Below, one piece after another: positions 22,428 through 34,514 of a stretch of 64,000 bases of DNA. The translations under genes and the position numbers were made by a program. Numbering within the stretch: the stretch's first letter is position 1; the number at the start of each line of letters is the position of its first letter. This stretch comes from Pithys albifrons albifrons (Eukaryota; Chordata; Aves; Passeriformes; Thamnophilidae), in contig NC_092459.1 of the NCBI RefSeq assembly GCF_047495875.1, positions 38,793,490 through 38,857,489 on the forward strand. Reading direction: 5' to 3'. The notes below the pieces were generated by a model. It had not been told where the DNA came from. It saw only the letters and a list, made by a program, of their open reading frames with translations, and ran no database searches.

Positions 22428-25400
22428 CTACATACAAGCACTCCACAATTAAATGAAAATACTAGCTTAAGGCTACTGTTGCTCAAATACAGTTTAGTCT
22501 TAGCCTTCCTCTCAGAACTGGGGAGTTAGGCATTATTTAAGCTTTCAGTGAACAGGTCGTCCTTTTCCTCATTTCAGGGTCTGCCAGATCTTTTGCAATT
22601 GCCCTGACTGTCCTGCTTGCACTTGGAGTTGGCTGAATGCAAGCCAGGTGTGATCCAGAATTCACATGGCTTCATTAGGCAGCACTTTGCTCTGAGCAAG
22701 GATTACTGCATTACCCCAAGCATGGTGATTTCAGTTTAAAGCTGGTGAGTACATTCATGGCTTAAAGTACAGGTGGAACAAGTGTGTGTAAAAGTATAAA
22801 AATCTCTCTGCAAAGGTATATATATGTATATATAAATATTTATAGTCTAACACTGTAAGCCAAGATGTCAGGCTTCAAGCTTTTGCTGATATTTAAAAAT
22901 TCTACTTGGAGATCAAGCTTAGGACTGTAGCTGTCATATGCAGACTTACACATGCAAATACAGAAGTGATACTGAGGACAAGTTTCCCCACAAAAACAAA
23001 ATCAAAACCACTGTCTACTTAGTATGTGTTCTATCTGAGTACAATGGCTACAAGAGTACATTACCAGGCTGATACCCAGACATAATTTCATCCATATTCC
23101 TTATATAAAGGAGCATTTCTGCAGTGGTTTTGCAGGAGGTATCTCAGGAGACAGGATAATTTTCAAAACATGGCACAGATTTAGTGTTTGCATGGACCTT
23201 GCAGCTCTAGACCCTACTGACTTCAGCCCATGGATCAGGTAAAGAAATTACTGATCTAGTAAAACATGTCAGCTTCTATGTTGTACTGTAGGCTAACATG
23301 TAAATCCTTTATTCTTACTAAGTATTTTTATTTCACCATGATATATCCGGACTGAAAGACTGAAGGGTTACTGCAGACTTTCTTGCAACTTGCTATACCA
23401 TCTGCTGCTGTATTAATGGAATGGTGTGTACATAATATTAATGGAATGTTTTATATGTAGCATATATATAGCATATATTTGTGTTATTGTTCAAAAAATT
23501 ATTGGAATTTTATTATATATATTTACCTTTAAAGCTGTCTACTCAAATGAAAGCAACTGTATTAGACTGGCAGGAAAAACTAAAGTTACTATAAATTTGA
23601 GATTCAGATATTCAGAGAATTCTTCATTGGTTACAGTAAATCATACTTCCTAGTTCTTCTGCCTACTCTTGCTCTCTAATATACATGTGCAAGATTACTT
23701 TGGTTAAAACTTCATTGATGAGACATGCAAGGTTATTATATATCTAAAATTACAGTTTTGGGGTAATTTTCAATTTTTTGTCATTTTGCAATTTCTTTTT
23801 GAATTATTAGTTTGGATGGCCTGAATGTGAAGATAGCTTTACAAGTGGCATTCACAAGTCTTCTTAGAACTCCTAAAATCTTTGAAGCTATTGCTTCTTT
23901 GTCTGGTGTACTTTAACTCAGTATGACCTGAGTGATTGACTTTTAGTGTGATTACTCCTATGGGATTCAAACACTGATGTTGCTAAAACTTTTAGACCTC
24001 ATCATGCCACAGTGTAGTGTCCTTACACACTTTTTTCTGGTCTAGATATAAGAAAAACCCTTTCAAAGAATAAAAATACCATCATTTGTAGCCATGGCAA
24101 GCAATCATGTTGCTAAAACATTTTCTTGTCTCAACAAGTCATAACAGGAACTGTGCCTTTGTAAAAAGGGAATGGAGACTCAGAATGGAGCAGAACTGTC
24201 AATGGAGATCTGGTGTTTTAAAGTGAACCTGTCATGAATACTAACTGTGCTGAATGAAATCACCCTCAGCCTCTCTTGCTTATCAAGCACTCCAGTTACC
24301 TAGAAAAATATTTAACTATGCTGAACAGGTGTGACAGAATTTTTCATCCACTTGTTTTTTCAGTTAAAATGCATGTCAACTTGTTGTTACAGTCAACATT
24401 TTTTCAAATAAGATAAATTAAAAAAAATAATCTAATAAGTCCAGATAAAGGAGAATATCCTCACTTTCAACTCAGCCTTAGGTCAATAAATAATGCCATA
24501 GAAGTAGCCTGGAATGAAGCAAGTAAAATCAACAGATTTTTCAAGTGAAACTTTGTGTTACTGTAACTTCCACTGATCAGAAAAAAAACAAAACAAAACA
24601 ACAAACCAAAAAAAAAAAAAACCAACAAAAAACTTCACCCACAAACAAATAAACCCAAAACCAAAACAGAAGCAGATGTATTAAATCAAGCTTTTTCATT
24701 TATCTGTTACATGTTTGCCTAACTCAATGAGTTCATCTAATATTAGATTTACTAATGACACTGTCCTGTAAAGACAATGATGTTAAAGAACCTGCATGTA
24801 TGTGTCCATAAATAATAATACAAACTATTAATCTCTTTTGTACAAGTTGTTTTTTCTGTGATGTCATCTGTGCATTTTTATTAGGGCAGTTATCATGGTA
24901 TTGGCACTAGATTTAAAATCCTATATGTCTCATATCATTACTTATTTTTAATTATAATCAAATAAATATATATTAAGTTAAAATTACCAGTTTGAACAAG
25001 CATAGCACTAAGCATCCAGTTTGAATAACTCACATTGGGAGTGTGAAATTTTAAGCTTCCAAAAAAGGACAAATAATTTACATATTTAATTCATTTTTCC
25101 TCAGCTTTATATGTGCATGAGTACCACATAATACATGTGCTGTCCTACATTCACAGTTTTTTTGTATACACACTCATTGTCCAATGTAAACAGACTGTAG
25201 CTTGAAATAATTATATTTGAGAGGCTGTAATAGTAGTCTGTTTATCACTAGGTTATTTTTGTCAAGAGCAAAGAAATCGAAACTGAGCAGTCCTGAAATT
25301 GCTCAGAATGACTCATGACAGTGTGAAAGTAAATTATATTCTCCTCATCTATAGAAATGAGGATAGTAATATTTACAGTATCTGGTTTTGTTTATGAAGT

Positions 25401-26577
25401 GTTTTGGAGATGAAAAGTGCAGTTTCATGCTGACTCCTTCTGCTGCACCATAAAGTGTTTTACATTTCCTTTCTGTGTAGCAGTATGTCCCACAAGGACA
25501 AAGCTTTGAGTGTTAAAGTGCTCTGCAGGTACAGTCCTTAATATGATTATTAGGTTAATAACTGTGTGAAGCTACTATTACAAATGAGACCACAGTCTTT
25601 GGTAACAATATCAGCCTGAATGTCACAGCATACACATTTTTTGCTAGTATTAATATTACCTTTCTGACTGATTTAATTCTCCTGCTATGCTTTTGTTTAG
25701 TTTTAAGAAGCATCAGAACTGAAGTTCATAAAATCAGTGTCAGGAACATATCATGCATGTAATTCTGATGTCTTTCAGCTCCAGAAATCTTCAAAACAAC
25801 TTTAAGTGAAAAAACTCCTTTAATAGTATATGAAAGCTGTCTCTTACCCTGGAAAAACCATGACAGGACTATATGGCATTTGCAACCACATACACTTAAT
25901 TGCAACACATTACACAGTGGAAGACACAGTTGCAGTACTGGCAGTAGCTGTGCCACCTTCTCAGAAATTATGTAGACTGTGTCTTTGTCTCAGCAGATGG
26001 TATTTTTATGACCTGCAGTTCCTATGCTGAGAAAGTCTAGATGAGAAAATAGAAAACAAGCAAAATTTGGAATATAATTCTTGATTTTCGTTCCAAAAGA
26101 CAGTAACCAAAGTTTTTCAATCTTAATATTAGCCTTAACATTAAGAATTATGAGACTAAGTGTCTTGGTTTCAGAGATACACAGTAATAGTAATTGCCCT
26201 TCAAGTTCAGCTCCATCTGGAAATCCTCTCAGTTTATGTAGGTGCCTTAGGCAGTATTAAAGAATATAGGCAAAATAACTTCAATGGGAAAAGAGTTACG
26301 TGTTACTGTAAACATAAGCCTCTATAAGATCCTGAAAAAGCACATCATTTCCTGCTGTTCAATTTTTATACGGTTGGTTTCAGCAAGTGTTTTCAGCATC
26401 CTACATCAATTCCATATAGTATGATCATTTTAATTATGAATAACAGATTATATCAGATTGTTTCACCTTCACAGGTATAGATTTAATCAATCAAGAATAT
26501 CAAAATATATGCCTGCTTTCATTTTTAACTTGTCCCAACCTTTAAGCTTAATCAAATTTCATTTGTTGCTCTTTACA
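22428..26577. other. Unique AT-rich sequence, no gene seen
   Basis: No frame above 76 codons and none recognisable. It contains a TATATA-rich patch (22814-22846) and the A-rich tract listed separately at 24576-24671. No CR1 was found. Confidence 0.6.
24576..24671 (+). repeat. A-rich (AAAAC-type) low-complexity tract
   Basis: Long A runs are interrupted by single or double C, such as ACAAAACAAAACAAC, plus one A13 run. It may be a decayed microsatellite. I see no retroposed gene body on its left, so it is not called a poly(A) tail. Confidence 0.75.
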
Positions 26578-26963
26578 TGTGGCGTGGAGTCAATTCTCTT
26601 CATAGCTGCTAGCACAGGGTACCACAGGTAGTCATGCTCAGCATATAAACCAGAGGAAGGAGCATAAAATGTAGTACCTCCAGAGCAATGGCATTTGTCT
26701 TCCCAAGCAGCTGTTACAAAGTGATGGAGCCCTCTTTTTCTGGAGATGTCTGAATAGCTGCCTGCCCATGGAAAGAGATGAATGAATTCCCTGTTTTGAT
26801 TTGCTTGAATGTGCGGGTTTTGCTTTACATGTTAAACTGTTTTTATCTCACCTCACAAGTTCTCTTGCTTTTACTCTTCTGGTTCTCTCCCCCATCCCAC
26901 TGTGAGAGAAGTGAGTGAGCAGCTGTGTGGGACTTGGTTGCTGGCTGCAGTTAAACCACAACA
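26578..26963 (+). mobile_element. Diverged, internally deleted LTR related to the one at 21149
   Basis: A 386-bp element colinear with the LTR at 21149-21740. Matching blocks in order are GGAGTCAATTCTCTTCATAG, ACCACAGG, a TATAAA near 26644, GTGATGGAGCCCT, TGTTAAACTG, TTCTCTCCCCCATCCCA and finally TTAAACCACAACA. Compared with that copy it lacks about 145 bp in the U3 between the AGCTGGTAAGGG-like and ACCACAGG blocks. Its first bases are also poorly preserved. No target duplication is visible. Divergence from the other copy is substantial, so it probably represents an older or different subfamily insertion and not a tandem duplication. Confidence 0.85.
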
Positions 26964-29281
26964 CATTTTGAGCTGATAATTTGAAAATGGGATATATGCT
27001 TCAAAATTACTTTTTTTTTTCTAATATTAAAGACAAACAACTGAGTTGAGCTGTGATAAACACCAAAAGACTTAAAAGTAGCAAAAGCTCCACATCTTTT
27101 AGCTCATTAATAGTACATGAATATTCTGGTTCATACTGTAAAACCATTTGATGAATGCCTTCCTAACAAATAGAGATGTACCCACCTTACTCTCAGTTCT
27201 GCTCTTTGTACTGCTGTAAATCTAGAGTAACTCCTTAGTAAGCAATCTCTTTGGATTTCTATCAGTACAACTAGAGGACAAATATGACCACCCTAACTGA
27301 ATATTTAATATGGTCTTCTAAAACTTCTCTTAGAAAACGAAACTGCAGACAGCTTTTGCCCCTTGATCAGCTTGTGATAAATAGAACAAAGCAAACAAAT
27401 AATTTCCCAAGTGTAGGAACTCTTAAAGAAACTGTCATTCTGATAAATTCTAAAGTACTTTTTGAGTAAATAAGTGTTTATATTTAATAGCCACAATGTC
27501 ATTTTAAATGAGTCATTCTATCCCATTCATTGCTCATGGTTAAAGCTAATTGGAAGCCATTTTCTCAGTCTATTGATGATTAATGAACAGCATTTTGGGT
27601 TTTTTAAACATAACATTCTTTTGTCCAATGTAGAGAGGCAAAAGAAATCAGTGGCTTAATAACTTAGAATTTCAGAGCAAAGAATAATTAAAATGGTGAA
27701 AGCAAAGGAGAGGACACATAACAAGCCTTATTTAAACAAATACCCCACTGAGAGCTAGGAGAGTTTGGGACCACAAGCGGTAAGCAAAATCAATTAATTT
27801 TGGTCTAACTTGAGCACAGTTATTGAGTTTATATAAAGATTTGATCCACCATGCTTGTAAGTTGCCAGCATGAAAAATTAATCTCATTTGACAGGAGAAC
27901 ATTGAATGTGGAGATTGCCCGACTGAGTTGAAAAAGTAAAGGGTAAAAGACACTCTGTATTTATACATTCAGAATTGTTTGGTGGTAGGGGAATGTCTTT
28001 CATTCTTTCTTTTTATAAAAAGTATGAAACCATGAATATCCATACAAAGTTTAGCTTTCTTGCCCATCACTGTACCTCCTTTCATGCTGTCAGCACAAAA
28101 ATGATGACCTACCCAAGTGTTTGAATAGATGTCTTCATAAGCTACTCGAAGGATGATGAGTAATGCCATTCACATAGCTCCATCTATATTCTACAACCAA
28201 ACTGGGAAAAGTGCTCAAAAGATGTGTTCAAGAAAAAGAGACAATAAAGTACAAGTTAAAGGAGCAAAATGTTCAGTGAACTATATGAAGATGGAGAATC
28301 ATGGATGATAGTATTTCTAGCTGCAGTCCTCCAGCCTTTGACTTTGCAGTTACTGAAAGTAGCTTTCAGATCAAGACCTGGAATTTCAGCTCCTAAAGAT
28401 CAAAACACTTTAGGAATAGCCAGCAATATCACAGACCTTAGTTTGGGTTTTCTCTACATCTTATACTTGCCCTCCAGTATCTCTGAATGATGTAGATTTG
28501 TAAGGAGGTCAGCAAAGAAATGTTGCCTGAAAGGAATAATATCAGTGATGAACATTTCCATCTGTGTTTCAGGGTTCTGCAAAGAAACCCTCCCCATTCT
28601 CTGCTGCCTTGCATTGTGTGCAGTCATCAAAATTTCATCTGTGTGGAACGGTATGCAAGTGTTCATAGATACCAAGCACTGATGGAGCATGCTACTAGGT
28701 ATGAAAACATTCAGAGGGCAGAAGGCAGCCTTATAAATTTTCAGAGATAATATGTTACAAACTTTTTCACTTTAGTTCATTACATTTTGTTTGATCCAAG
28801 TCGATGATTTGCTCTATGCTCCTATTGCAATAACTTTCCAGGGTTTTTTTAAGGCAGGCAAAGTCTTTCTGTCCTATCACCCAAAGTGTCAATGAAAGAT
28901 TGGATATTATGACATTGCAAATATCAGTGATAGCTGATGCTCCGAGAAATTACTATAGGGCAGATATCATAAGCACATTCCCACAGCAATTAAATTTCAG
29001 TGACAACTGAAAACAACAGAGTTTTCCCTCTCAACCCCAAAAGCAACCTCTGCTTTCCAATGCCAAGACAGGGTAACAGGATTTCATGTACAAAGCAACT
29101 GTACTGTTCCAATGAGAAGCAAAAATATCTCTCTCACTTGAAGTAAACAGAACACATCCAAGACCCAAAGCATACTTGGAGATGCTGAGGAGAATGAGCT
29201 GATTATAGCTCACTGCTCAGGCTAACTATTTCAGAGTCCTGAAAAAAAACAGATTTCTTTGCTGCTATGACCCAGGAGAGG

Positions 29282-29482
29282 CTAAAAGGTTAAGGCCACT
29301 GATGAGCGCTCCAACTCCCATAAAATCTTCAAACTCTGTGCTGTGCCAATGCTATCCCTCTTGCCACAATTGAAACAGCAAGCTGGTTTCCTCAGGATTC
29401 CTCCCTTGGCTCCATATCTCTCTCTGTCCTCTTTCTTCTGTTTCTCCTCTTCCTCTGGAGGGACTAACACAGGGTTGGTCAA
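29282..29482 (-). pseudogene. Possible remnant of a retroviral gag zinc-knuckle region
   Basis: The 66-codon minus-strand frame contains a glutamate/lysine-rich segment at about residues 10-24. A cysteine motif CCFNCGKRDSIG follows at about residues 35-46. Nucleocapsid CCHC knuckles read C-x2-C-x4-H-x4-C and often begin CFNCGK. Here the first two cysteines and GK are in place, but the histidine and the last cysteine are missing. If related, it is a broken relic. The frame ends soon after, and no capsid or pol sequence was recognised around it. A chance match in a short frame is quite possible, so confidence is low. Confidence 0.2.
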
Positions 29483-30008
29483 AACCTGAACTGCTTTTTT
29501 AGAGCAGCATATTAAATTTTGCCAATAATGCTGAAAATCACTGTACTACTTCTGAGAAAATATAAGCTCAGAGCCATGACTTACTTCTGTACAACGCAGC
29601 ATTGAATCCTGCCTTGACCTTAAAGTATGTTTGAAAACTCCTGTCTTCAACCAGATTAGCTGGGTTTGAGCCTGTGCTTAATTGCTGTCTTGAACTAGGC
29701 TGGATTAAACTTCTAGGTCTGTTAAAACAGAAATATTTTAAAGAGCACATGAAAAAAAATAATCCTTAAGAGGGACACTGAAATTCCATCAGCCAGAATT
29801 GCTTTTTTTCCTAATGCATGTAGAAAGTGAACTGGGTCATTCAGCATTCAGTGACTTTTTTCTTACATGCTTTACCACATACAGTGATTACTATTCTAGA
29901 TTTAGATCACAGTCACAGGAGGTTTAGTAATCTAATATTTTAAAATAAAGTGGCACTTCAAATTAAAGGGGGACAAATACTGTTTGAACATGGTAAATAC
30001 TGCTTATA

Positions 30009-30137
30009 TAATTACGTGGTAATTAATTTTCATGTCATATCTGTGTGATTATGAGATGAATATATATGACTTTTCTGCCTTCTAAACAGCACAGCAGTTT
30101 ACCAGTTAATTACTTTTAGATCTGCTTAGTGTAATTA
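30009..30137. promoter_or_regulatory. Cluster of four TAATTA homeodomain-type motifs
   Basis: TAATTA occurs at 30009-30014, 30020-30025, 30107-30112 and 30132-30137, the first two forming ATAATTACGTGGTAATTAAT. TAATTA is the core bound by many homeodomain proteins. Clusters of it are common in conserved developmental enhancers, but also arise by chance in AT-rich DNA. No conservation data are available here, so enhancer function is only a suggestion. Confidence 0.25.
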
Positions 30138-33100
30138 CACTGTAATCCACAAAAGTCTGTACATATTCTGTCATTACTTCATGTTTATTAATGGCACTTC
30201 AAAATTGCCTTAGGCCAGATCTTGTCCTTTCCTCTTCAGTATGTTGACACCTAGGCATGGGTGTACTACAACAGAGGAAAAGGAATGCAGGAATTCATGA
30301 GGATTTCTTGGGTTCTCCACATCTTATATACAATGTACAATGTACTCTGGTTCTTCTGAGATTTCTTGCTCTGCAATTTAATGAGGTCTTCAATCTCATT
30401 GTTAGAATTTGATTTTTCTTACTTTGGATGTAGGATGAAGAGGGAGGCTGAATAATTTTACATTGATCCAAATACATGTTTTCTGAGTTGTTTTATTTAA
30501 ATATAACAATATTTAATATCCTCTGTGCTTCCAGGCTTCACATATCACCAGTTCATGAAAGTATCTCAGTGTCTCAGACAAAGAAGTAGTTTCAGTTGAA
30601 GAAAGAGTCCCAAACTCATCAAGCAACTTCTCTATATCCAAAAGAAAGATCCTCCCACCTACAGCTGGAAAAGAAGTGAAAGAATGTGCATTTAGTTCTC
30701 TGTTCTCTGTTCTTGCTGGCATTGAAATTTAGCAGGCTACTGTTCCAGTATGAGATGACAATTATGAGCATTATCCCACATGATATAAATGGAGAAAAGA
30801 CATAATAAAACTATAGTAGCAGTATATAACACTTGTGCTCTGTGGTTTGAAAAGCTGCTTAGGGCTCAGTCTGTGTCCATTGTTCTTACTGTGCAAATGC
30901 AACTTTTTTCTGAGGAACAGAAAAAGCTGCAAGGCATTTATATTTACATTCACATTTGTTTACTGGATCCTCTACTTCACACTCATATGTAGATATGTAA
31001 CTTAAACTCCTCCCAGTTATCAACATCTTATCTAGGTCATTGTGTGTTATCATATTTTGGTAATACTGCTTAAACATGATATGAAAATAAAATGGGCTGA
31101 AAGACAGCATAACTATTCCCTTTATGACAAACTTAATGGGAAAATTTACTTTTTTATTAAATCAAAGGTTTAGGATTCAGGAGGTTCTAGATCAAAATTT
31201 TGAGGACTAGGAGATATGCTTCCTGATGAAAGCAAACATCAAGAGAATTGACTTCCAACAGGCTATGTGAGAGAAATTGTTTCCTCTAGAGTCACGATTC
31301 ATAAATAATCTTCTAGGCAAATCATTGTGACTTCTCTGTGATGGCAGTTTCAACATCATAAATCTTACATCATTCTAAAACAAATGGCAGCTTGCAATGT
31401 CCTTGTTAATGACACAACAAGACTAGATTTTTCCTCAGATAATTAATTTTCAGTGTATCCAAACTTACAGCATCAGATTTCAGCAAATCCTTGTTAGTAT
31501 GTTTCACTTGCTAAAGTCAACAATGTTTTAAAAATCCTTTTAAAATGCTAATTTATGCACTGGAAGTCAGACATGATTCACCATCTGTCACAGAAGGTCA
31601 CTGCTTATATTTGGATCATTAATAAATTCATAGGTTGCAAATGAGTAAAGGTGAGCCACCCCCTGCAGTAGAAAAAGCTGGCCCAAATCTTTGCCTTGTT
31701 TCTGGGCCAAACTCATAAAGTTTATTATGACCAGATAAATTACATGAGATGGAAAAGATAATTTAGTCACTCTGCCTACCAAAGAATCCACCTAGGGAGA
31801 TTACTGTCAGAGTGTAAGTCTGGCAGAGACAAGCCAAATAAATAGGATAACACCTTATCTCAGCCTGAGGAGTTCAACGTGTACTTCAGGAGACTCACAG
31901 AATTTGAAACCCTCTGAGGGCCATTGTGCATGACTCTGCTTTTCAAGTTTGAAGTCTGAGCTAAAAGATTCAAAGGTGACAGCATTTCTGACCTTTAGCA
32001 AAGAACAGGCATCATTTGTGTCTCTCCTAACTTTACCTGATTGCATCATTGTTAAGCACTTCTGCTTCCCTCTGGGTTTCTAATTGGTTTATCTGTTGCA
32101 GATATTTATAAGGAAGGGAACTGCTTTTCAGCCTAGCATTGTATGAGCAGCACCAGAGGCTTCAGAGATTGCATTAGTGTGACTTGAGCACCAGTTTTCT
32201 GAGTGCTTTTCAGTGGTATTTCTGAAGTTTGAATAAGAGTGGTAATCTGGAGATAAGAGAAGACAGAGAAACTGCTCAAAGCCTTACCTGTTCTCCTTTG
32301 TATTACCAGAGATAAAACCCTGTGAGATAAACTAAAGAGGGATTTGGGCGGTCTACTTCAGCATTTTAATTTAAATCAGGAGTGTATTTTTTCAGCAAAT
32401 CTACAGATTATACCCACTTACCATATGCTGGTTGACTATGCAAAGCAGACTCAAAATACAGAAACAGAACTTCTTTCAACTGATATTAAAATGGGAGATA
32501 AGTGACGAATCTACGTTCTACCTACCAAAGCATTGCCAGTTCACACATACAAACTACACCGAGTCTGATGTGAAATCCTTTGGTACATCAACAGTTTGGA
32601 TATCAGGTTCTGGCCACCAGCTCTACAGACCTGATCCTAACAGGCTTCGCAGTCTTCAAACAAAGGTCGAGGGTAAGCATATTCTCTGCCCACAGATCCA
32701 GGAGCTCCATTTCCGCTCAGCCTGGAGTCATCAGCCCCTGATCCAGCAACCTGGCAGGAGTATTGCTCTCCCATGTCTGTCCCAGCCTAATGGATGAACC
32801 CAGGCCCCATGTTATAGGTAACTTCTTTCTGTTTGGACCCACAAGCTGTGTGTAGTAGCTGTCACCTCTCTGACCCTGCCTCCTTCTGTTCCTGATCTGA
32901 CTTCAAGTCTAGATCCTGGACCTGGTACACTACTTGACACGTTGGGAGTTCTGGATGGACCCTGCAATCAGCATCCAGCCGTGTCCCAACATGCTTAGAC
33001 CCTGTGAGACACAGATCTATTAAAGACATTGCCTGGGCTAGTAACTCCTTCAGCTTCCTGTTCTTTAGGAAGCAGCTGTCTCTCATTATAGCCTGACTCT

Positions 33101-33749
33101 GACAAGACTAAACGGAAGTTTATGTATGCAATTCGTCATTTTATATAAAATATTTACTTTGTATTTATTCATTGCATGTCAGAAACAGGGACTTCTGAGT
33201 TTAAAAACACAAGCTGATGTCAGTCTGAGGAGAACTCAATACACTTAATGAAGCACAAAAGCATAATGACAAAAATATCATTTAGATGTATTTTAAATTA
33301 TTCACATGGAAAAGAAAGTTCAAAATTTGATGAAAGCAGGAATGGATCTTCAGTTTCCATTAGTCCATAATTTTTGAGGAATTGTGCTCCAAACCAATGG
33401 ACCCTGAAAGATGGAGTCCATCAGGTAAGTAAACTGGTAAAAACTGGCAAATTTCCAGCTTATTGCCATCTGTCGAGAATGGCTCATCAGATCTATCCCA
33501 CAGTTTCATTACAACTTCAATAAAAAGAAATAATTTTTAGAAACAGATTTCACCAAACCAGCATGGATTGTCAAAAAAAAATCCTTCTGCTCCTTATCTT
33601 GAATTGGCTCCTTTTTCAGAAGTTCACTGCAAATAAAGAGACCAACATCACACTAAACCCAAATCTGGCAATACAGCTTAGTTTCTGGGTCAGAATTGGA
33701 AATAAGAAAGACTGAAATAGATGCCAAGGACTAATGGCCTTGCTGTCTG

Positions 33750-33797
33750 AGGAAAAAAAAAACAGAAAACAAAACAAAACCAAAACCAAAAGAAAAC
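33750..33797 (+). repeat. A-rich (AAAAC)n-like tract
   Basis: An A10 run is followed by irregular AAAAC/AACC repeats, such as AAAACAAAACAAAACC. It is low-complexity sequence. Confidence 0.75.
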
Positions 33798-34493
33798 AGA
33801 GAGGGCATGAGACAGTCTCCCAGCGGTGCTAATGATTCCATATGAAGAACAATGTCTGGTAACCTTGTATGCAACAAGAGTATCTTTCTATTTTATATTA
33901 AACTACTACATACAAAGCTTTAAAATTTGACTTTTCTCTCCCTGAAGGTACAGACACTAATTTGTTTAAGTATCTGGAGACCTTTTTTTAAGAAAACTTA
34001 AACAGAATCCACATGAAGGCAACATGAGATGAATATATTAGGGATAAAGATTCATCTGACCCTTCAGCTTCCTCTGATCATGAATGACAAACCAAATTTG
34101 GCTCCTCAGTGCTAATTTAACATGGTTGGACATATCTTAAAAATAAGGTTCTTTAGCTTGCTACCATTCTTGACACTATTGTAAGAACATCACTAGGATA
34201 CCTTATTAAAGATATATACCTGAAAATTGTATTGAATTTAGTGTTATTAGTAATGAAAAATTCAATAAAAAGACAAACTGAAAATCTGCAAAACATCAAA
34301 CACTTTTGCTTAAAAGAGAATGAGCCAACATATTCTTTGTTGCTGTTCATCATCATTTTGCTTCATCAGTCTTTAATGGCAATCTGTCAATGACAATATT
34401 TGTCATAGTAAAACACACCACACGCCTGTATGTAAGTCTGACTGTGCATATGCATATACTAGCATATGTGGGCAGGTACCTCTTACCCAAAAG

Positions 34494-34514
34494 CCACACA
34501 CACACACACACACA
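34494..34514 (+). repeat. (CA)n microsatellite
   Basis: About ten uninterrupted CA units followed by GATATATAGG. Length polymorphism is likely in the population. Confidence 0.9.

Noticed and set aside
24576..24671. Possible poly(A) tail of a retroposed gene
   Set aside because: The tract is interrupted by many C bases, and no gene-like sequence or target duplication was seen beside it.
32432..32797. Possible exon with GGGTAAG donor and CTCTGCCCACAG acceptor
   Set aside because: Donor and acceptor are about 25 bp apart in donor-then-acceptor order, too short for an intron. No protein similarity is recognised.
34494..34514. Direct CA repeat considered as a CRISPR-like or structured array
   Set aside because: It is a plain dinucleotide microsatellite. 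The genome is eukaryotic and no spaced repeats of 23-50 bp with unique spacers occur anywhere in the window.
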